Positions 23,759 to 35,159 of a stretch of 64,000 bases of DNA are shown here, in pieces (position 1 is the first letter of the stretch; each line of letters begins with the position of its first letter). A model generated the notes under the pieces. That model saw nothing but the letters and a program-made list of their open reading frames with translations. It searched no databases and was not told the DNA's origin. The DNA lies in the NCBI GenBank assembly GCA_023630585.1, contig CM042551.1, positions 20,490,001 to 20,554,000 on the forward strand, read 5' to 3'. The DNA is from Cranoglanis bouderius. Its lineage: Eukaryota; Chordata; Actinopteri; Siluriformes; Cranoglanididae. The position numbers were made by a program, and so were the translations under genes.

Positions 23759-26700
23759 CTGTTATTAATAAACAAAACCATTATTGTTTTCTGGTGAAAG
23801 AATGGCAGGCCATATTGAAATGAAGATGAACTGAATTCGGTCACAAGTGGCATAAAACTAACCACTGGAAAAGGTTACAACATGCTAAGAGAAAAGAAAA
23901 AGAGAGCCCACTCTTTATCTGTATTTCTGTCAGTTCCCGCAGAATAGTCCTGAATGATGGCCTGGCTGCAGGGTCATAGGTCAGACACATGCTGATGAAG
24001 CTGGCCAACTCCTGAGACGAGGGGACTGCCAGGCGGCTCTGGGTCTCATAGAACCGCTCTTTCTGTCATTAAAGAATGGTTTATAATCAGAAATGTTTTC
24101 TATACTGTTACATATAGTAAGTGGATGGCACACGAGGTAGGCTGATGGTGTACCTCTGGCAAAGTGCTGCCACTCATGGCCAGATCTCCATTGTTGCAGA
24201 TTTCCAGCAGTGTGGCTCCAAAGCTCCACTTATCTGCAGCACCGCCTATTACAGAGCCGCAGCGCACACACTCTGGTGCGATCCATGGAATGCGCTCCAC
24301 TCGTTCTACAAGCGTAACACACAGGAGGAATAAAAACAATCAACACTAAATCATAAAACAGACCAGATGCCTTCTGTGCTGCATCAGTTTCACTATGACC
24401 TTATTAAAGGTAAAACACAGGAGGAAGTGAATGCAACCACCAGGAAGTGGTTAGCATAAGGCTTCCTGTTCCACCATTGACTATGAACAGTAATTCAGAT
24501 GAAATAAACATCTGAGCGACAGTAAGAGTTCTCAGAGAGAAACTGTGTGGTCAAAGAGCTAACTCAAACTTTCTCAGGGAGGAAGAATGATTTCAGTTGA
24601 CCAGATGAGTCTTGAATTATAGGTGCTTTATTAAATAGTCAGTTTTTAAAAAAATTTTATTTCTTACTAGTTCAGGTAGCATGGTGAATACACATAGCAT
24701 GATAAATGATCTTCTAAATACTGACATGGTAATAAAGCAGCTTTACAGAAATCAGGATGTAGATCTATATTTACATCTCTAATGAGCAAACCACAGGTGC
24801 CAGTGGCAAGGTAAAACTTCCTGAAACGAAATGAGGACATGTCCTCAGACCAGATTCAAAAGGGAAACCCATCCTGGGTGACACTGGATAATGTGACTAT
24901 AAATCATTACCCTTACACGATTACTATATACTGTAAAGTCAGTACTGTGGTCTCCTTAAAAAGATGTTCAGTATGATCATCATAGTCTTTATGATTACAG
25001 CAGCAGTGTGATGTCCTGTACCTCCAGGTGAGAGTGCAGTAAGTGCTATGCCCGGGTCACTCAGCTTCACAAACGGAAACGTGCCCTCCTCCAGGCCCTT
25101 GCGAGCAACCAGAATATTCTTTGCACAGACATTCCCATGAACCAAGCGTTTCATTTCCTAAAGGCAAAAACATTTTGTTGTTGTTTTTTTAAGAAATGTA
25201 CTGTAAATGATGGTTTAGAGGTCATCTGTATGGAGGACCAAACCTGCAGAAATTAAAAATAAATAAATAGATAAATAAATAAAGGAATAAATGACTTGAT
25301 AAATATAATAAATTACACTGACAAATATAATTAATTTAAATTAAATTTAAACCTAAATTTATTTTTGTATTACTTTTTTCCTTCATTTATTATGTTTGGT
25401 ATTTATTTTTTCCATTTATTTTTATATGTATTTATTTATGTGTTCATTTATTTTTATATTTATTTATTCCTGCGTGTATTTATTTCCATATTTATACATT
25501 TATTTATTGCAACTTTTCTTTCTTTCTTTTTGTATTTATTCTTACATTTCTGTGTCTTGTATGATAATTAGGTGGGTCGGTCTTGCTCACCATTGGTTCA
25601 TCACAGATTGAAAACGTGTGGTGGAGTGCTCTTGTATTGGAGTGACGTCAGGTCGTAGCTTTCATGTGGTGGACGCTTCACAAGTAGCTAGAGATTTGCG
25701 CAACTTAGCAAATGAAGTCGATACGACGCATCAAATGACTACATGTTATTTAGAGTAGAGGGGCTTACTGATGTTTTAGGAGAGCTGTATGCCCTCTGCA
25801 AAATATTGCACAGCTCTCTGCGAAATATTTCCCTGCATATTCAAAATCTGTGCGAGTCAGAGGGCGCTACGGTGGGACGTCCATCTTATTTGCTTCCTAT
25901 AAGTGCTATTGAAACTTATCTCTCAGTGGGTCAAACTGCTGGAAACATTGCTAAGTTGTTTGGTGTATATGAAGGAACTATCGGGAATAGCATGGCGCAA
26001 CATGGTTTAAGCAGCTCCTGGTAGCCTTTTTAGCTGAGCTCTCAACCACCTGCGATGAACCAATGGTAAGCAAGGCCAACCCACCTAATTATCATACAAA
26101 TGTAAGAATAAATACAAAAAGAAAGAAAGAAATGTTGCAATAAATAAATGTATAAATATGGAAATGAATGCATGCAGGAATATATAAATATGAAAATAAA
26201 TGAACGCATAAATAAATAAATAAATATAAAAATAAATAAATAAAAGTTTAAAAGAATAAAAATAGATTTAAAAATAAATACCGAACATAGTAAATGAAAG
26301 AAAAAAGTAATACAAAAATAAATTTAGGTTTAAATTTAATTAAAATTAATTATATTTGTTTTATCAAGTCATTTATTCCTTTATTTATTTTCCTATCATT
26401 ACATTTATTTATTTATCTATTTATTTATTTTTTTATTTATTTCTGCAGGTTTGGTCCTCCATACATCTGATCATTTTATATATTAAAACCAACATTGTTT
26501 TCATTAATTGTTTTACACTTACAAGATAACAGAGTGCACTGGCCAGCTGTTTTGCCACCGTAAACTTCCACTGAGGTGTTACACGAGCTTTCTCTTTGTG
26601 CAGGAAGACATCTAAGGGGCCAAACTCGACAAACTCCTCCACCATGATGTCTGTTCAGACGAGAGAAAAAAACGCCAGGTGTAAGTGAACTGAAATAAAT

Positions 26701-29700
26701 TGAAATCAATGGTGCAATAGGTCTAAATGATAATATACAATAATAACATTAAAGGTGTAACAGACTGATAGTCATGTGCTGAGCTACTGTGAGTTAGAGA
26801 ACTGTGAGAAAGAAGCAGGTGCGTAGAACTTTAAGTACACTCTGAAGATTGTTATGGCAAAAGAGGAAATCCCAAAAGAGCACACGACTCACTCTCAGAT
26901 CCCTTGACTGAAACACCATGCACAAAAACCAGATGACAGTGAGACACCTGACTCATGAAGCTAGCAGTCTCAAAGAACGCCTGCAAAACAGAAGTGAACA
27001 AGAAGAGTGATTTATTACATATAAATGTAGGATACTGGGTTAAATGACCATGCTTTCCTGCTATATCAAGGGCTGCTGATGAAACAGCTTCTCTCACCAA
27101 TGCTATGTCCTTGTGTCTCTGATCCAGGATCTTCAGAACCACACGAATACCTTTTCCATTGATGTGATTATTGTTCCATTCATCCTCATCATCTTCCACT
27201 CCGCTGTGCACCATCAAGCGACCCGAGTATATGTTGGTCCTAGTGCCACGGCCTAAGTGCTGCTCCTGAAAATTAAAATTATATAAAACAACAACATACA
27301 TGATAGCGTTAAATGAAATGTGACACAGTAACACCAGCATTTGAATCGATGTTGAGGTGAAACTAACCTGTATTATCTCTTTGTCTTTTATCTGATGGAA
27401 TCTCAGTTGGCACAGGTTGCGTGTTTCAGAAAGAGGCTTGGTATTGCCGTTTATGCCCTGTCTCATTACTATTAGGTTCGACAGCTCTGTAAACACACAA
27501 GGATGAGCAAGATCATGAAGAAGAAGCGTGATTATTCTTGAGGAGATATCTGACATATTCTTAGTTGGAAATATTTGCTTTATCTGGATCCTAATGTAGC
27601 GCTTCCCACACACGGCTGATACTTTGGTGTGATGCCCAGGAATATTGACGCCCACCCAAGTATATTCTGTCCCATTAAAAATGCATTTTATTTATTCATC
27701 TGTTTTTGAGTAATCAACATAATTTGTTTGTAATTTGGCAGTGACATGAACACAGCTCAGGGTCAGGGGTAGAAAGCCCAGAAGGGGGAGCAGAGTGGCA
27801 GACAAAGAAGCCAGACAGAGATGGGAAAACATTCTCCTTTTCTAATAATGCTTAATTACCCCAAGGGTTTGATTGCTACCTAGTAACATCCAATTGTAAA
27901 GAAGTCAGCAAGCCCTATAGTCAGCTTGTGTCAATTCTTGGTACAGCTACAGTTCGTCAGAGGAGCTGTGAATATTAGTGCATTCCCACTTTCTAAACAC
28001 ATGATGATAAAACAGCAACATGGATGATCTACTGACCTGATATAATAAACAAAATAGCACACAAAACATCCCGCTCCACATTTTAATCACTTTAATAATC
28101 TGTGTTAATGTGTTCAGGCAATGCATTATCAAGAGGTAGAAAACAACATAATAGATAAAGAGAATTCAAATCAATATCTGTTTCCTTTTGCATACTCTTT
28201 CAGCTGCCTCACACTGAACGGAAGCGACTGAAGTGGTCACCAGTGAAACTGACACAGAGGATGAGAGACTGAGTATAACTCTGTGTATACTGGTCATATA
28301 AATAATACCTGAAATATCTGTAAACATACAGTGGTGCTTGAAAGTTTGTGAACCCTTTAGAATTGTCTATATATATATGCATAAATATTATCTAAAACAT
28401 CATCAGATTTGCACACAAGTCCTAAAAATAGACAAAGAGAAACAAGTTAAACAAATGAGACAATAATATTATACTTGGTCATTTATTTATGGAGGAAAAT
28501 GATCCAATATTACATATCTGTGAGTGGCTAAAGTATGTGAACCTCTAGGATTAGCAGTTAATTTGAAGGTGAAATTAGAGTCAGGTGTTTTCAATCAATG
28601 GGATGACAATCAGGTGTGAGTGAGCGCCATTTTATTTAAAGAACAGGGATCTATCAGAGTCTGACCTTCACAACACATGTTTGTGGAAGTGTATCATGGC
28701 ACGAACAAAGGAGATTTCTGAGGACCTCAGAAAAAGAGTTGTTGATGCTCATCAGGCTGGAAAAGGTTACAAAACCATCTATAAAGAGTTTGGACTCCAC
28801 CAATCCACAGTCAGACAGATTCAGTCAGTACAAATGGAGGAAATTCAAGACCATTGTTATTCTCCCCAGGAACAAAGATCACTCCAAGAGCAAGACGTGT
28901 AATAGTCTGTGAGGTCACAAAGGAACCCAGGGTAACTCCTAAGAAACTAAAGGCCTCTTTCACATTGGCCTAATGTGATGATTGTTAATGTTAATGTTCA
29001 TGATTCCACCACCAGGAGAACACTGAACAACAATGGTGTGCATGGCAGGGTTGCAAGGAGAAATTCACTGCTCTCCAAAAAGAACATTGCTGCCCATCTG
29101 CAGTTTGCTGAAGATCACCTGGACAAGCCAGAAGGCTACTGGAAAAATGTTTGGACAGATGATACCAAAATAAAACTTTTTTTTCTTTAAATGTTCTCAT
29201 TTAAAGCAAAAAAAGCTTTATTTTACTCTCATCTGTCCACAAAACATTTTATGTTTGGAGGAAGGGAAATACTGCATTCCAGTATAAGAACCTTGTCCCA
29301 TCTGTGAAACATGGTGGTGGTAGTATCATGGTTTGGGCCTGTTTTGCTGCATCTGGGCCTGGACAGCCTGCCATCATTGATGGAACAATGAATTCTGAAT
29401 TATACCAGCGAATTCTAAAGGAAAATGTCAGGACATCTGTCCATGAACTGAATCTCAAGAGAAATTGGGGCATGCCGCAAGACAATAACCCTAAGAACAC
29501 AAGTCATTCTACCAAAGAATGGTTAAAGAAGAATAAATTTAATGTTTTTGAATGGCCAAGTCAAAGTCCTGACCTTAATCCAATAGAAATGTTGTGGAAG
29601 GACCTGAAGCAAGCAGTTCATGTGAGGAAACCCACCAACATCCCAGAGTTGAAGCTGTTCTGTACTGAGGAACGGGCTAAAATTCCTCCAAGCCGATATG

Positions 29701-32700
29701 CAGGACTGATCAACAGTTACCGGAAACGTTTAGTTGCAGTTATTGCTGCACAAGGGGGTCACACCAGATACTGAAAGCAAAGGTTCACATACTTTTGCCA
29801 CTCACAGATATGTAATATTGGATCATTTTCCTCCATAAATAAATGACCAAGTATAATATTTCGGTCTCATTTGTTTAATTGGGTTCTCTTTATCTACTTT
29901 TAGGACTTGGATGAAGATCTGATGATGATGTTTTAGGTCATATTTATGCAGATATATAGACAATTCTAAAGGGTTCACAAACTTTCAAGAACCATTGTAC
30001 AAGGAAGGATATGCAAACCCCCAACCCCCAACCTTCTGTACTCTGACTCCCATCCAAGTATATTTCATATTGCATACTTCGAGGTTTCCAGAATGTAATC
30101 AACACCGCAAATCACCTGCAGGTCTGGGCAGGCAGCACTTCTTCACAGTGAAGCAGTCCTGGCCAGACTTAAGCACGAAGGTCTTCAGGCTGTCTGTGAG
30201 CTCCTTCACATTAGAGAACTCTCGGTCCCAGCCCTCTAGCGTAAACACTGAGCCCTTCTGCATGATCCTGAACTGCTTGTGTGTTGGATTCTGTCCATCC
30301 TATAGAAACAAATATTCCCTCAGTGTTACAAGCCAGAGCCTTGTTCATAAACATTTAAACCTTTCAATTAATTCTATATAAATGCATATGCACCAGAAAA
30401 TCATGGCCATAGTATTATAAGGTTTTGGATGAAGAGCTGTTTTGAGTTTTGATACTCCTTCACCTAGCAAAAGTCCACAGTACTGTCATTTCCTTTTACA
30501 GATCTATAAGGCCTACACTTTAAAGTTACTTCTAATTTACATTCTCAAAAATAAAAATAAATAAATAAATAAATAAATAACTAGAACTGGTAATAAACTC
30601 AGAAAATACATTCTGAGCATGAATGCATTCTGCAAGTTCTAAAAACAACAAGATATTTCACTTCTTACAACCTGAAATTTTTCCTAAACAAAATATTTTA
30701 CCTTGACTTTTCTTTGTAAAACATTTAACAACATTAAAATACATTAGAACATACAATGCAAGCACAAAAACATCTCACATGTCTGCTAGTTGACCTTCAG
30801 ACCCCAGTCACACGGGAAAGTTCTGCTTATTAAGCACATTGCATTTAGCTAGATAATTTCAGTAATATAACGCTAATTTTTCACTGATGTTAGCTACAAT
30901 ATTAGCTGTATAATACATTAACACCAGTGAGTACAGCAGACCTGCACTGTACTTGCTTTGTGCACTTACTTTGTATTACTCTCACAGGGCATATGTAGAG
31001 CATCTAAGACTAAAAGTTACTTTTTCCTCCGGCTTGCCATACTGAGGCTTCAAGCCTGTTCTTTTTTTATTGGAGTGTAAACAGAATGTGAATACTAACT
31101 TGCTGGGTCGCCTATCTTGTGTTTATCCCGTGTTCAGCCTGGATGATGACTGGCTCACAGATAGAAACTTATAAAACCAAGTTTATCTGTCAGTTTGGGC
31201 CATATCACACCAAAAACAAAACAAAATAACAACACAGGAGAATAAAATCTCCCCCAGTGGTGAAGTTCATGTGGTTAACTCATTTTGGACCAAAATGCCA
31301 GATACAACCTTATGATACTGCGGTCATGAAATATGCTCACTGAGTTGAATTTTGAGCAGGTGAGATTCTCATGAAAAAGAGGAATTCTGTATAGCTACTT
31401 TGGTTTTTGCAGCAAGAGGAATTCTCCAAAAAAATGTATATGAACGGTACCTCAGTCATATTCAGAACCGCTAATATGATACGTCGGTAGTCCAGAACGC
31501 TCCAGCGCACTAAGTATACGCCCTCATCCACATCTTCCTTCTTCAGCTTCTGCAGCACAAACTCATCGCTGATAGGAAAGTAAATAAAGAACAATTCAGC
31601 ACCACGTGTTGTGTAACGTGTAACTGAGTACATAGTAAAATGTAAAATGGACACCTACAGTATTGGACCGTGAAGGCCGTTGGCCTCGCTCAGGACAACT
31701 CTGGGTGGTGCCACCTCGTGGCAGAGGTATTGGTGAGCGTCTGCTGTCAGGCGGAAGTACCCATCGAGCAGGGACACCAGAGAGCATGCCTCAAGAGCGG
31801 ACTTCAAACGCAAATCCTGTATTACAACATGGTCAGGCATATACCATGAGTCAATTCACAAGAAAGCCTATTACATCACTTTTAAAGCGCAACAAGAAGT
31901 GTAATTCCAAAGAGGAAGTCAAAACCAGAAACCTACTAAATGTATACGATGCAAGATGCTAAATAGTGCAAAACAATGTCTTGGTCAAACAGCAGTTGTT
32001 TGGCTCTTCTGCCCCAGCAGTACAGTACCAGTATAATGTTCAGAGTCTCACCATTGTAAAGCTGTCTTGCTGGCTGATGCAGACATTTGCTCCTGTTATG
32101 GCAATGTGTGAGATTTCAGGGAAGTCACAGAACACCCTCCAGCTTTCTGGCATGTTATTTTCCTGTTGGTTGACCTTATGCTTCTCCCGCTTCTTCTTAC
32201 TCAAGTAGTCATTCCCCATATAGTTATTTTCCTGAGCCTGCAACATAAACCATAATCAGACCAAAAGGGCCCATGATAAAACACTCCTCAGCAACATGAA
32301 ACAGAAAAATACCTACCCTCTGGGCCGGGATCTTCCTCCACTGGATGCCAGTGGTGCCAGACACCATGACCTCGTGTGTGGGCCGACTGCAGGTAATCTC
32401 CTCCAGGGGCTCGTGTGCTCGCGAGGTGTTCAGATACGAGCCACTGCCATCACTGCCTGGCCTCAAGTTGAGGTGGAAGATGGAGAAGGTCTCAGTACCA
32501 AAGCGGGGAGCCAGACGCTCCAGCGTGGAGAGGTACTTATACATGACTTCCTGAGAGCCGAGCCTGCCCTGGCCCACTGTATGCTGCTGGAAGCTGCGCA
32601 CAAATTCGCCGAACACACGGCGGATGCGTAACTTTGTTAGAAAGTTGTCTCGGGCGATGTGGCGAGAGAACGAGCGGGGGATGCAGCGCAGGAAGCTGGA

Positions 32701-34005
32701 GAAATTTCATGTCCAAACAAAGAAATTAGTAACCTCAGCACATCAATCACAGGCGTATATCTGTAACTCACTACTGTTCAGATTTCAATGTGGATCTGAA
32801 TTCGTTTTCTTTTAGCCATCAGTGAATTACAATCACCTGCACTGGATGTCAGACATTTCTTTCAGCATGACTTATGAGAGTATTGCATGCAAAATCTTTA
32901 GTCTCTTCTTACAAGTAACCTTCTATGCACTGCGAAAAATGAAGCTCACACCTGGTCTGTTTGGCCACTTCCTGTAGAGAGGTGCCATTCTCCAGGGCCT
33001 TGTGGGACAAGTGCAGCACAGCCATGCCCAAGCTCTCATTTTTAAAGCCACTGATCTCTGCCTCATCCGTCACATCCTCCAGTGATGTCACATCGTTCAC
33101 AAAATCACACTTTGCCTGCAGCATACACACAATGATTAACAGAAAACAGGCAGAATTTGTCTGGTTTATGCAAACTGCGAATGATTTTTTTTTCTATGTC
33201 GCAAAATCTAGAAAAAAGGAAGATTTTGGGATTGCTCTGGGATTGTAAATGATAAAACAGTGATCCAACCCTCACTATGGAGGTCTTCAATACAAATCTA
33301 GCTTAGTAAAATGCAGATATTACAAAAAAAAAAGACGGGATAGGCTATTAGAACCTTTAGAACCTTACCTGAGCAAATAGGTACTCCAGAGACGTGATCT
33401 CGAGCAGCGGCGCAGCTCCATGCTCACTCCCTGTCTGACTCGTATAACGCGACACCATCGGCTCAGTCTCATTCAGTCCATGCCAGTTCCGAAAGTAGAA
33501 CCTGCCCATTTTTTAAAAATACTAACTCTTTTGCTCAAATAGCGTTGTTATAATATGTATCATTCAAGCATCACCCCCCAAAAAAACTGGACCACAGTCT
33601 CACACTAACCTCATGCGGAAGTGAAGTATCAGCCTTGACTGTTTTTTTGGGTCGAATCTGTGGTTAGGACTGTACCAACAGGAGCATGACGGGTCGTACA
33701 GCGCAAACAGAACATGGCATACAGGTGTGATCCCTGCACAAGACACCAAACACACTGTAAATCTCTTACATCCCCTTAGACCAAACACACACCAGTCTCA
33801 GGTGCTTGCCAATGCTCTTACCGACAACTTCTGCTGCCTGGATCAAGAGATCCTCTGCCGTCACTTCACCATCCTGGTGAGTCAGATAACAATCTCCACC
33901 TTTGGTCCAGAACAGGTAGACATGAATCCCCGACTCCTGAGGCGCCTCACATTGCTCTGTGGACGCCCCTTGCTTTGAACTCTTGAAACATCCACGTCTA
34001 GACAT
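21286..34005 (-). CDS. tyk2: TYK2 Janus kinase (23 coding exons)
   Basis: Coding exons in order: 33822-34005, 33610-33733, 33369-33501, 32952-33115, 32317-32695, 32052-32237, 31659-31816, 31451-31568, 30116-30299, 27368-27486, 27098-27265, 26893-26980, 26523-26650, 25022-25157, 24154-24305, 23912-24062, 23664-23758, 23400-23592, 23115-23233, 22812-22984, 21794-21911, 21506-21616, 21286-21426. All junctions have GT-AG ends and agree in phase; the total is 1174 codons including stop (human TYK2 has 1187 residues). Order of domains: FERM, SH2-like, JH2 pseudokinase from about 584, JH1 kinase from about 887. TYK2 rather than JAK1 is indicated by EGDVYYRVREDGDSPVFW, KCC or RCC-type CCLPRPAELSNLIVM, and MGMVQGQMTV. 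It relays signals from type I interferon, IL-10- and IL-12-type receptors to STAT proteins at the inner plasma membrane. The start at 34005 is the ATG before a conserved GIHVYLFW stretch; the acceptor at 34024 implies an upstream non-coding exon that I could not find. Confidence 0.96.
21730..21758. repeat. (ATT)n microsatellite
   Basis: About ten ATT units in tyk2 intron 21, close to the donor of exon 21. Low-complexity repeat with no further signal. Confidence 0.85.
22150..22325 (-). repeat. tRNA-derived SINE remnant in tyk2 intron 20
   Basis: On the minus strand the sequence reads gggctactgagccgaaagat then gggagttcaaacccc (22233-22246), an RNA polymerase III B-box of a tRNA-like head. It is followed by gtgccactga-like body sequence. 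The A-box is degraded and no cloverleaf can form, so it is a SINE fragment and not a tRNA gene. Confidence 0.55.
23912..27265 (-). CDS. tyk2: tyk2 JH2 pseudokinase (exons 11-16)
   Basis: The glycine loop reads LGRGTRTNIYSG. The catalytic loop is HGNVCAKNIL where an active kinase has HRDLAARN, and the metal-binding motif is DPG instead of DFG. These are the hallmarks of the JAK JH2 regulatory pseudokinase. The APE-type motif is intact (IAPEC), and the domain ends LTYDPAARPSFRTILREL. In the family JH2 binds ATP, restrains JH1 and is the target of allosteric inhibitors. Exon 16 ends at AAG A|gtgggc, and joining it to exon 17 restores the conserved NPD. Confidence 0.95.
25229..26463. mobile_element. 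foldback element with about 400-bp inverted repeats in tyk2 intron 13
   Basis: The ends tatggaggaccaaacctgca (25229) and its exact mirror (to 26463) are flanked by a perfect 6-bp direct repeat, catctg, at 25223-25228 and 26464-26469. The arms, 25229-25612 and about 26043-26463, are AT-rich (aaataaataaat) but mirror each other through unique stretches such as cctaaatttatttttgtatt and ataattaggtgggt. The centre (25613-26042) is not repeated and has an open frame. Target duplication and terminal symmetry make this a DNA transposon, apparently non-autonomous, of a class I cannot name. Confidence 0.8.
25743..26024 (+). pseudogene. truncated integrase/transposase-like N-terminal fragment
   Basis: A 93-codon frame in the unique centre of the foldback element. 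It contains a helix-turn-helix-like segment (GNIAKLFGVYEGTIGNSM) preceded by TVGRPSYLLPISAIETYL. I recognise this text as the N-terminal region of a multicopy fish integrase-core protein, in which the helix is normally followed by a longer catalytic domain. Here it stops after QHGLSSSW, so no catalytic part remains. The family name is uncertain. Confidence 0.5.
28329..29997 (+). mobile_element. full-length Tc1-like transposon in tyk2 intron 9 (antisense)
   Basis: Both ends are present: cagtggtgcttgaaagtttg at 28329 and its mirror ending at 29997 (caaactttcaagaaccattg), flanked by TA at 28327-28328 and 29998-29999. The terminal inverted repeats are about 210 bp long (28329-28545 and 29785-29997; they share ctcacagatatgtaatattg). 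The element is 1669 bp, between tyk2 exons 9 and 10, and is oriented opposite to tyk2. It would be spliced out of the mature transcript. Confidence 0.92.
28696..29774 (+). pseudogene. Tc1-like transposase, frameshifted
   Basis: Three pieces in different frames: MARTKEISEDLRKRVVDAHQ (28696 on, helix-turn-helix), then HDSTTRRTLNNNGVHGR ... WKNVWTDDTKIKLF (about 28996-29187), then KHGGGSIMVWACF to the stop at 29774 (tail GGHTRY). The catalytic signature is TDD, QDNNPK and NPIE, so the first two Asp and the Glu are present. The normal TDET is TDDT and HDNDPKH is QDNNPKN. Frameshifts between the pieces disable it. Confidence 0.85.
30116..34005 (-). CDS. tyk2: tyk2 FERM and SH2-like half (exons 1-9)
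   Basis: Exons 1-5 encode the FERM domain, which docks to box1 of the receptor: HVYLFWTKGGDCYLTHQDGE, then RFYFRNWHGLNE, FKNESLGMAVLHLSHKALE and TLERLAPRFGTE. Exons 5-9 encode the SH2-like domain: WRVFCDFPEISHIAIT, LVSLLDGYFRLTADAHQYLC, GPILDEFVLQKL, then FTLEGWDREFSNVKEL and DCFTVKKCCLPRP. Human TYK2 aligns closely in the parts I can recall (DGYFRLTAD, LCHEVAPPR). A His in place of the usual Arg in the SH2 phosphotyrosine pocket is a known TYK2 feature, but I did not verify it here. Confidence 0.93.
30540..30582. repeat. (AAAT)n microsatellite
   Basis: About ten AAAT units in tyk2 intron 8. The rest of this intron (30300-31450) is AT-rich with no recognised element. Confidence 0.75.
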
Positions 34006-34024
34006 CCTCCATTCGGTTTCACAC

Positions 34025-34660
34025 CTGCCCAAACCACAAATTCTGAGTTTATCAGTTTAATATTTACATTAAAGTCCTGTTGAAACATGAGAAAAGTTGA
34101 CCTCCTCTTGGATGGCCCATTCCTCTTGATGTTTGGGTCATATTTGTTAACGCAGTAGCAATCACAATTTTCTATTACAGTACCTCCGTAAATTAGTTAA
34201 GGGAATGTGTTTCAATTCTGTCAGTAAATGAACTATCACAACTGTCATTTCCATTATTGGCATTACTTAAAGAATATAAAAAAATAAAGAAAGCGAGCCA
34301 GGCAAGACTGGCATTCATCAACTTACACACGTGAGTATGAAGAGAATCAGTGTTTCCTAACATCTGGAAATCTGTTGTAAATAGTTTGTTCGGTTTGGTT
34401 TGCCTAGTTCTTACACCAATAGTTGTATATGTAGACCTAATATTGTCCTCAATGACTTACCTAAAACTCCCAGAAGGATGGCATCTCTGACAAGTCAACT
34501 TAAATCTCATCTAGAGTTTAGTGTTTCATGCTTTAAACCTGGCTGAAACTTGGTTTTGGTTTAGGGAGAGAAAAAGCAGTAATTTCCACAATCTTTACCA
34601 ACAAAACCAAAGCTATTACCAAATTACATTCAAAAGCACTGTTTGTATTGAAAGTATGTA
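34025..34660. other. upstream of tyk2 first coding exon
   Basis: The acceptor at 34024 (gggcag) implies that a 5' untranslated exon lies further upstream on the minus strand, somewhere beyond this point. I could not identify it or a promoter: the region is AT-rich without a CpG-dense patch. It ends at the terminal repeat of the element at 34661. Confidence 0.35.
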
Positions 34661-34918
34661 CAGTACTGTGCAAATGTTTTAGGCACCCTATTTTTTTTAT
34701 TTTTTTAGTACAAACTTTGTTATAGATTTTTTTTATTTTATGACTTCTATCATAAAATTCTATCAGGTCAGTACAAAAAAAAAATTAGATTCCCAAACAT
34801 TAGTTTTCTAGCACAAAATGAAATGTTACAGAAAAATGTTTGTATGTTATTCAAGAACGTATGTCTTTGCTCTACAGCATTTCTTTGCATGTGCCTGAAA
34901 CCTTTGCACAGTACTGTA
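34661..34918. mobile_element. TA-flanked MITE (258 bp)
   Basis: The left end cagtactgtgcaaatgtttt is mirrored at the right end (ctttgcacagtactg to 34918), with TA at 34659-34660 and 34919-34920. The sequence tttgctctacagcatttctt inside is also found in the related copy at 35160-35698. It is non-coding and looks like a short deletion derivative of a Tc1/mariner-type element. Confidence 0.75.
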
Positions 34919-35159
34919 CATAAACATTTAATAATTTATTATTCTACAAAGATTATTTTTAAGGGGTACTTAAAAGCATTGCCCTCAAGTGATGTATTAA
35001 TGCAAAGGACACTTGGATCAATACCGTGTTCAAGGGCTGTGGTTTATTAGATTTGATTTGCGTGTCAGATTTCTCATCTAATTGGTGATGAGTGCTGTTC
35101 TGTTTAGCTGGTGGAGAGTTTGAAAACCAACACTGAAGTAGTGCTAACAGATAATGGCA

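Noticed and set aside
22783..23823. Plus-strand frames of 154-163 codons over tyk2 exons
   Set aside because: They are antisense shadows of the kinase exons on the minus strand.
26852..27655. 267-codon minus-strand frame as one exon
   Set aside because: It includes true tyk2 exons 10-12 but also the introns between, which happen to be open. Splice sites and phase show three separate exons.
21286..34005. Assignment of the kinase to jak1
   Set aside because: The activation loop (EGDVYYRVREDGDSPVFW) and MGMVQGQMTV follow TYK2, not JAK1 (YYTVKDDRDSP).
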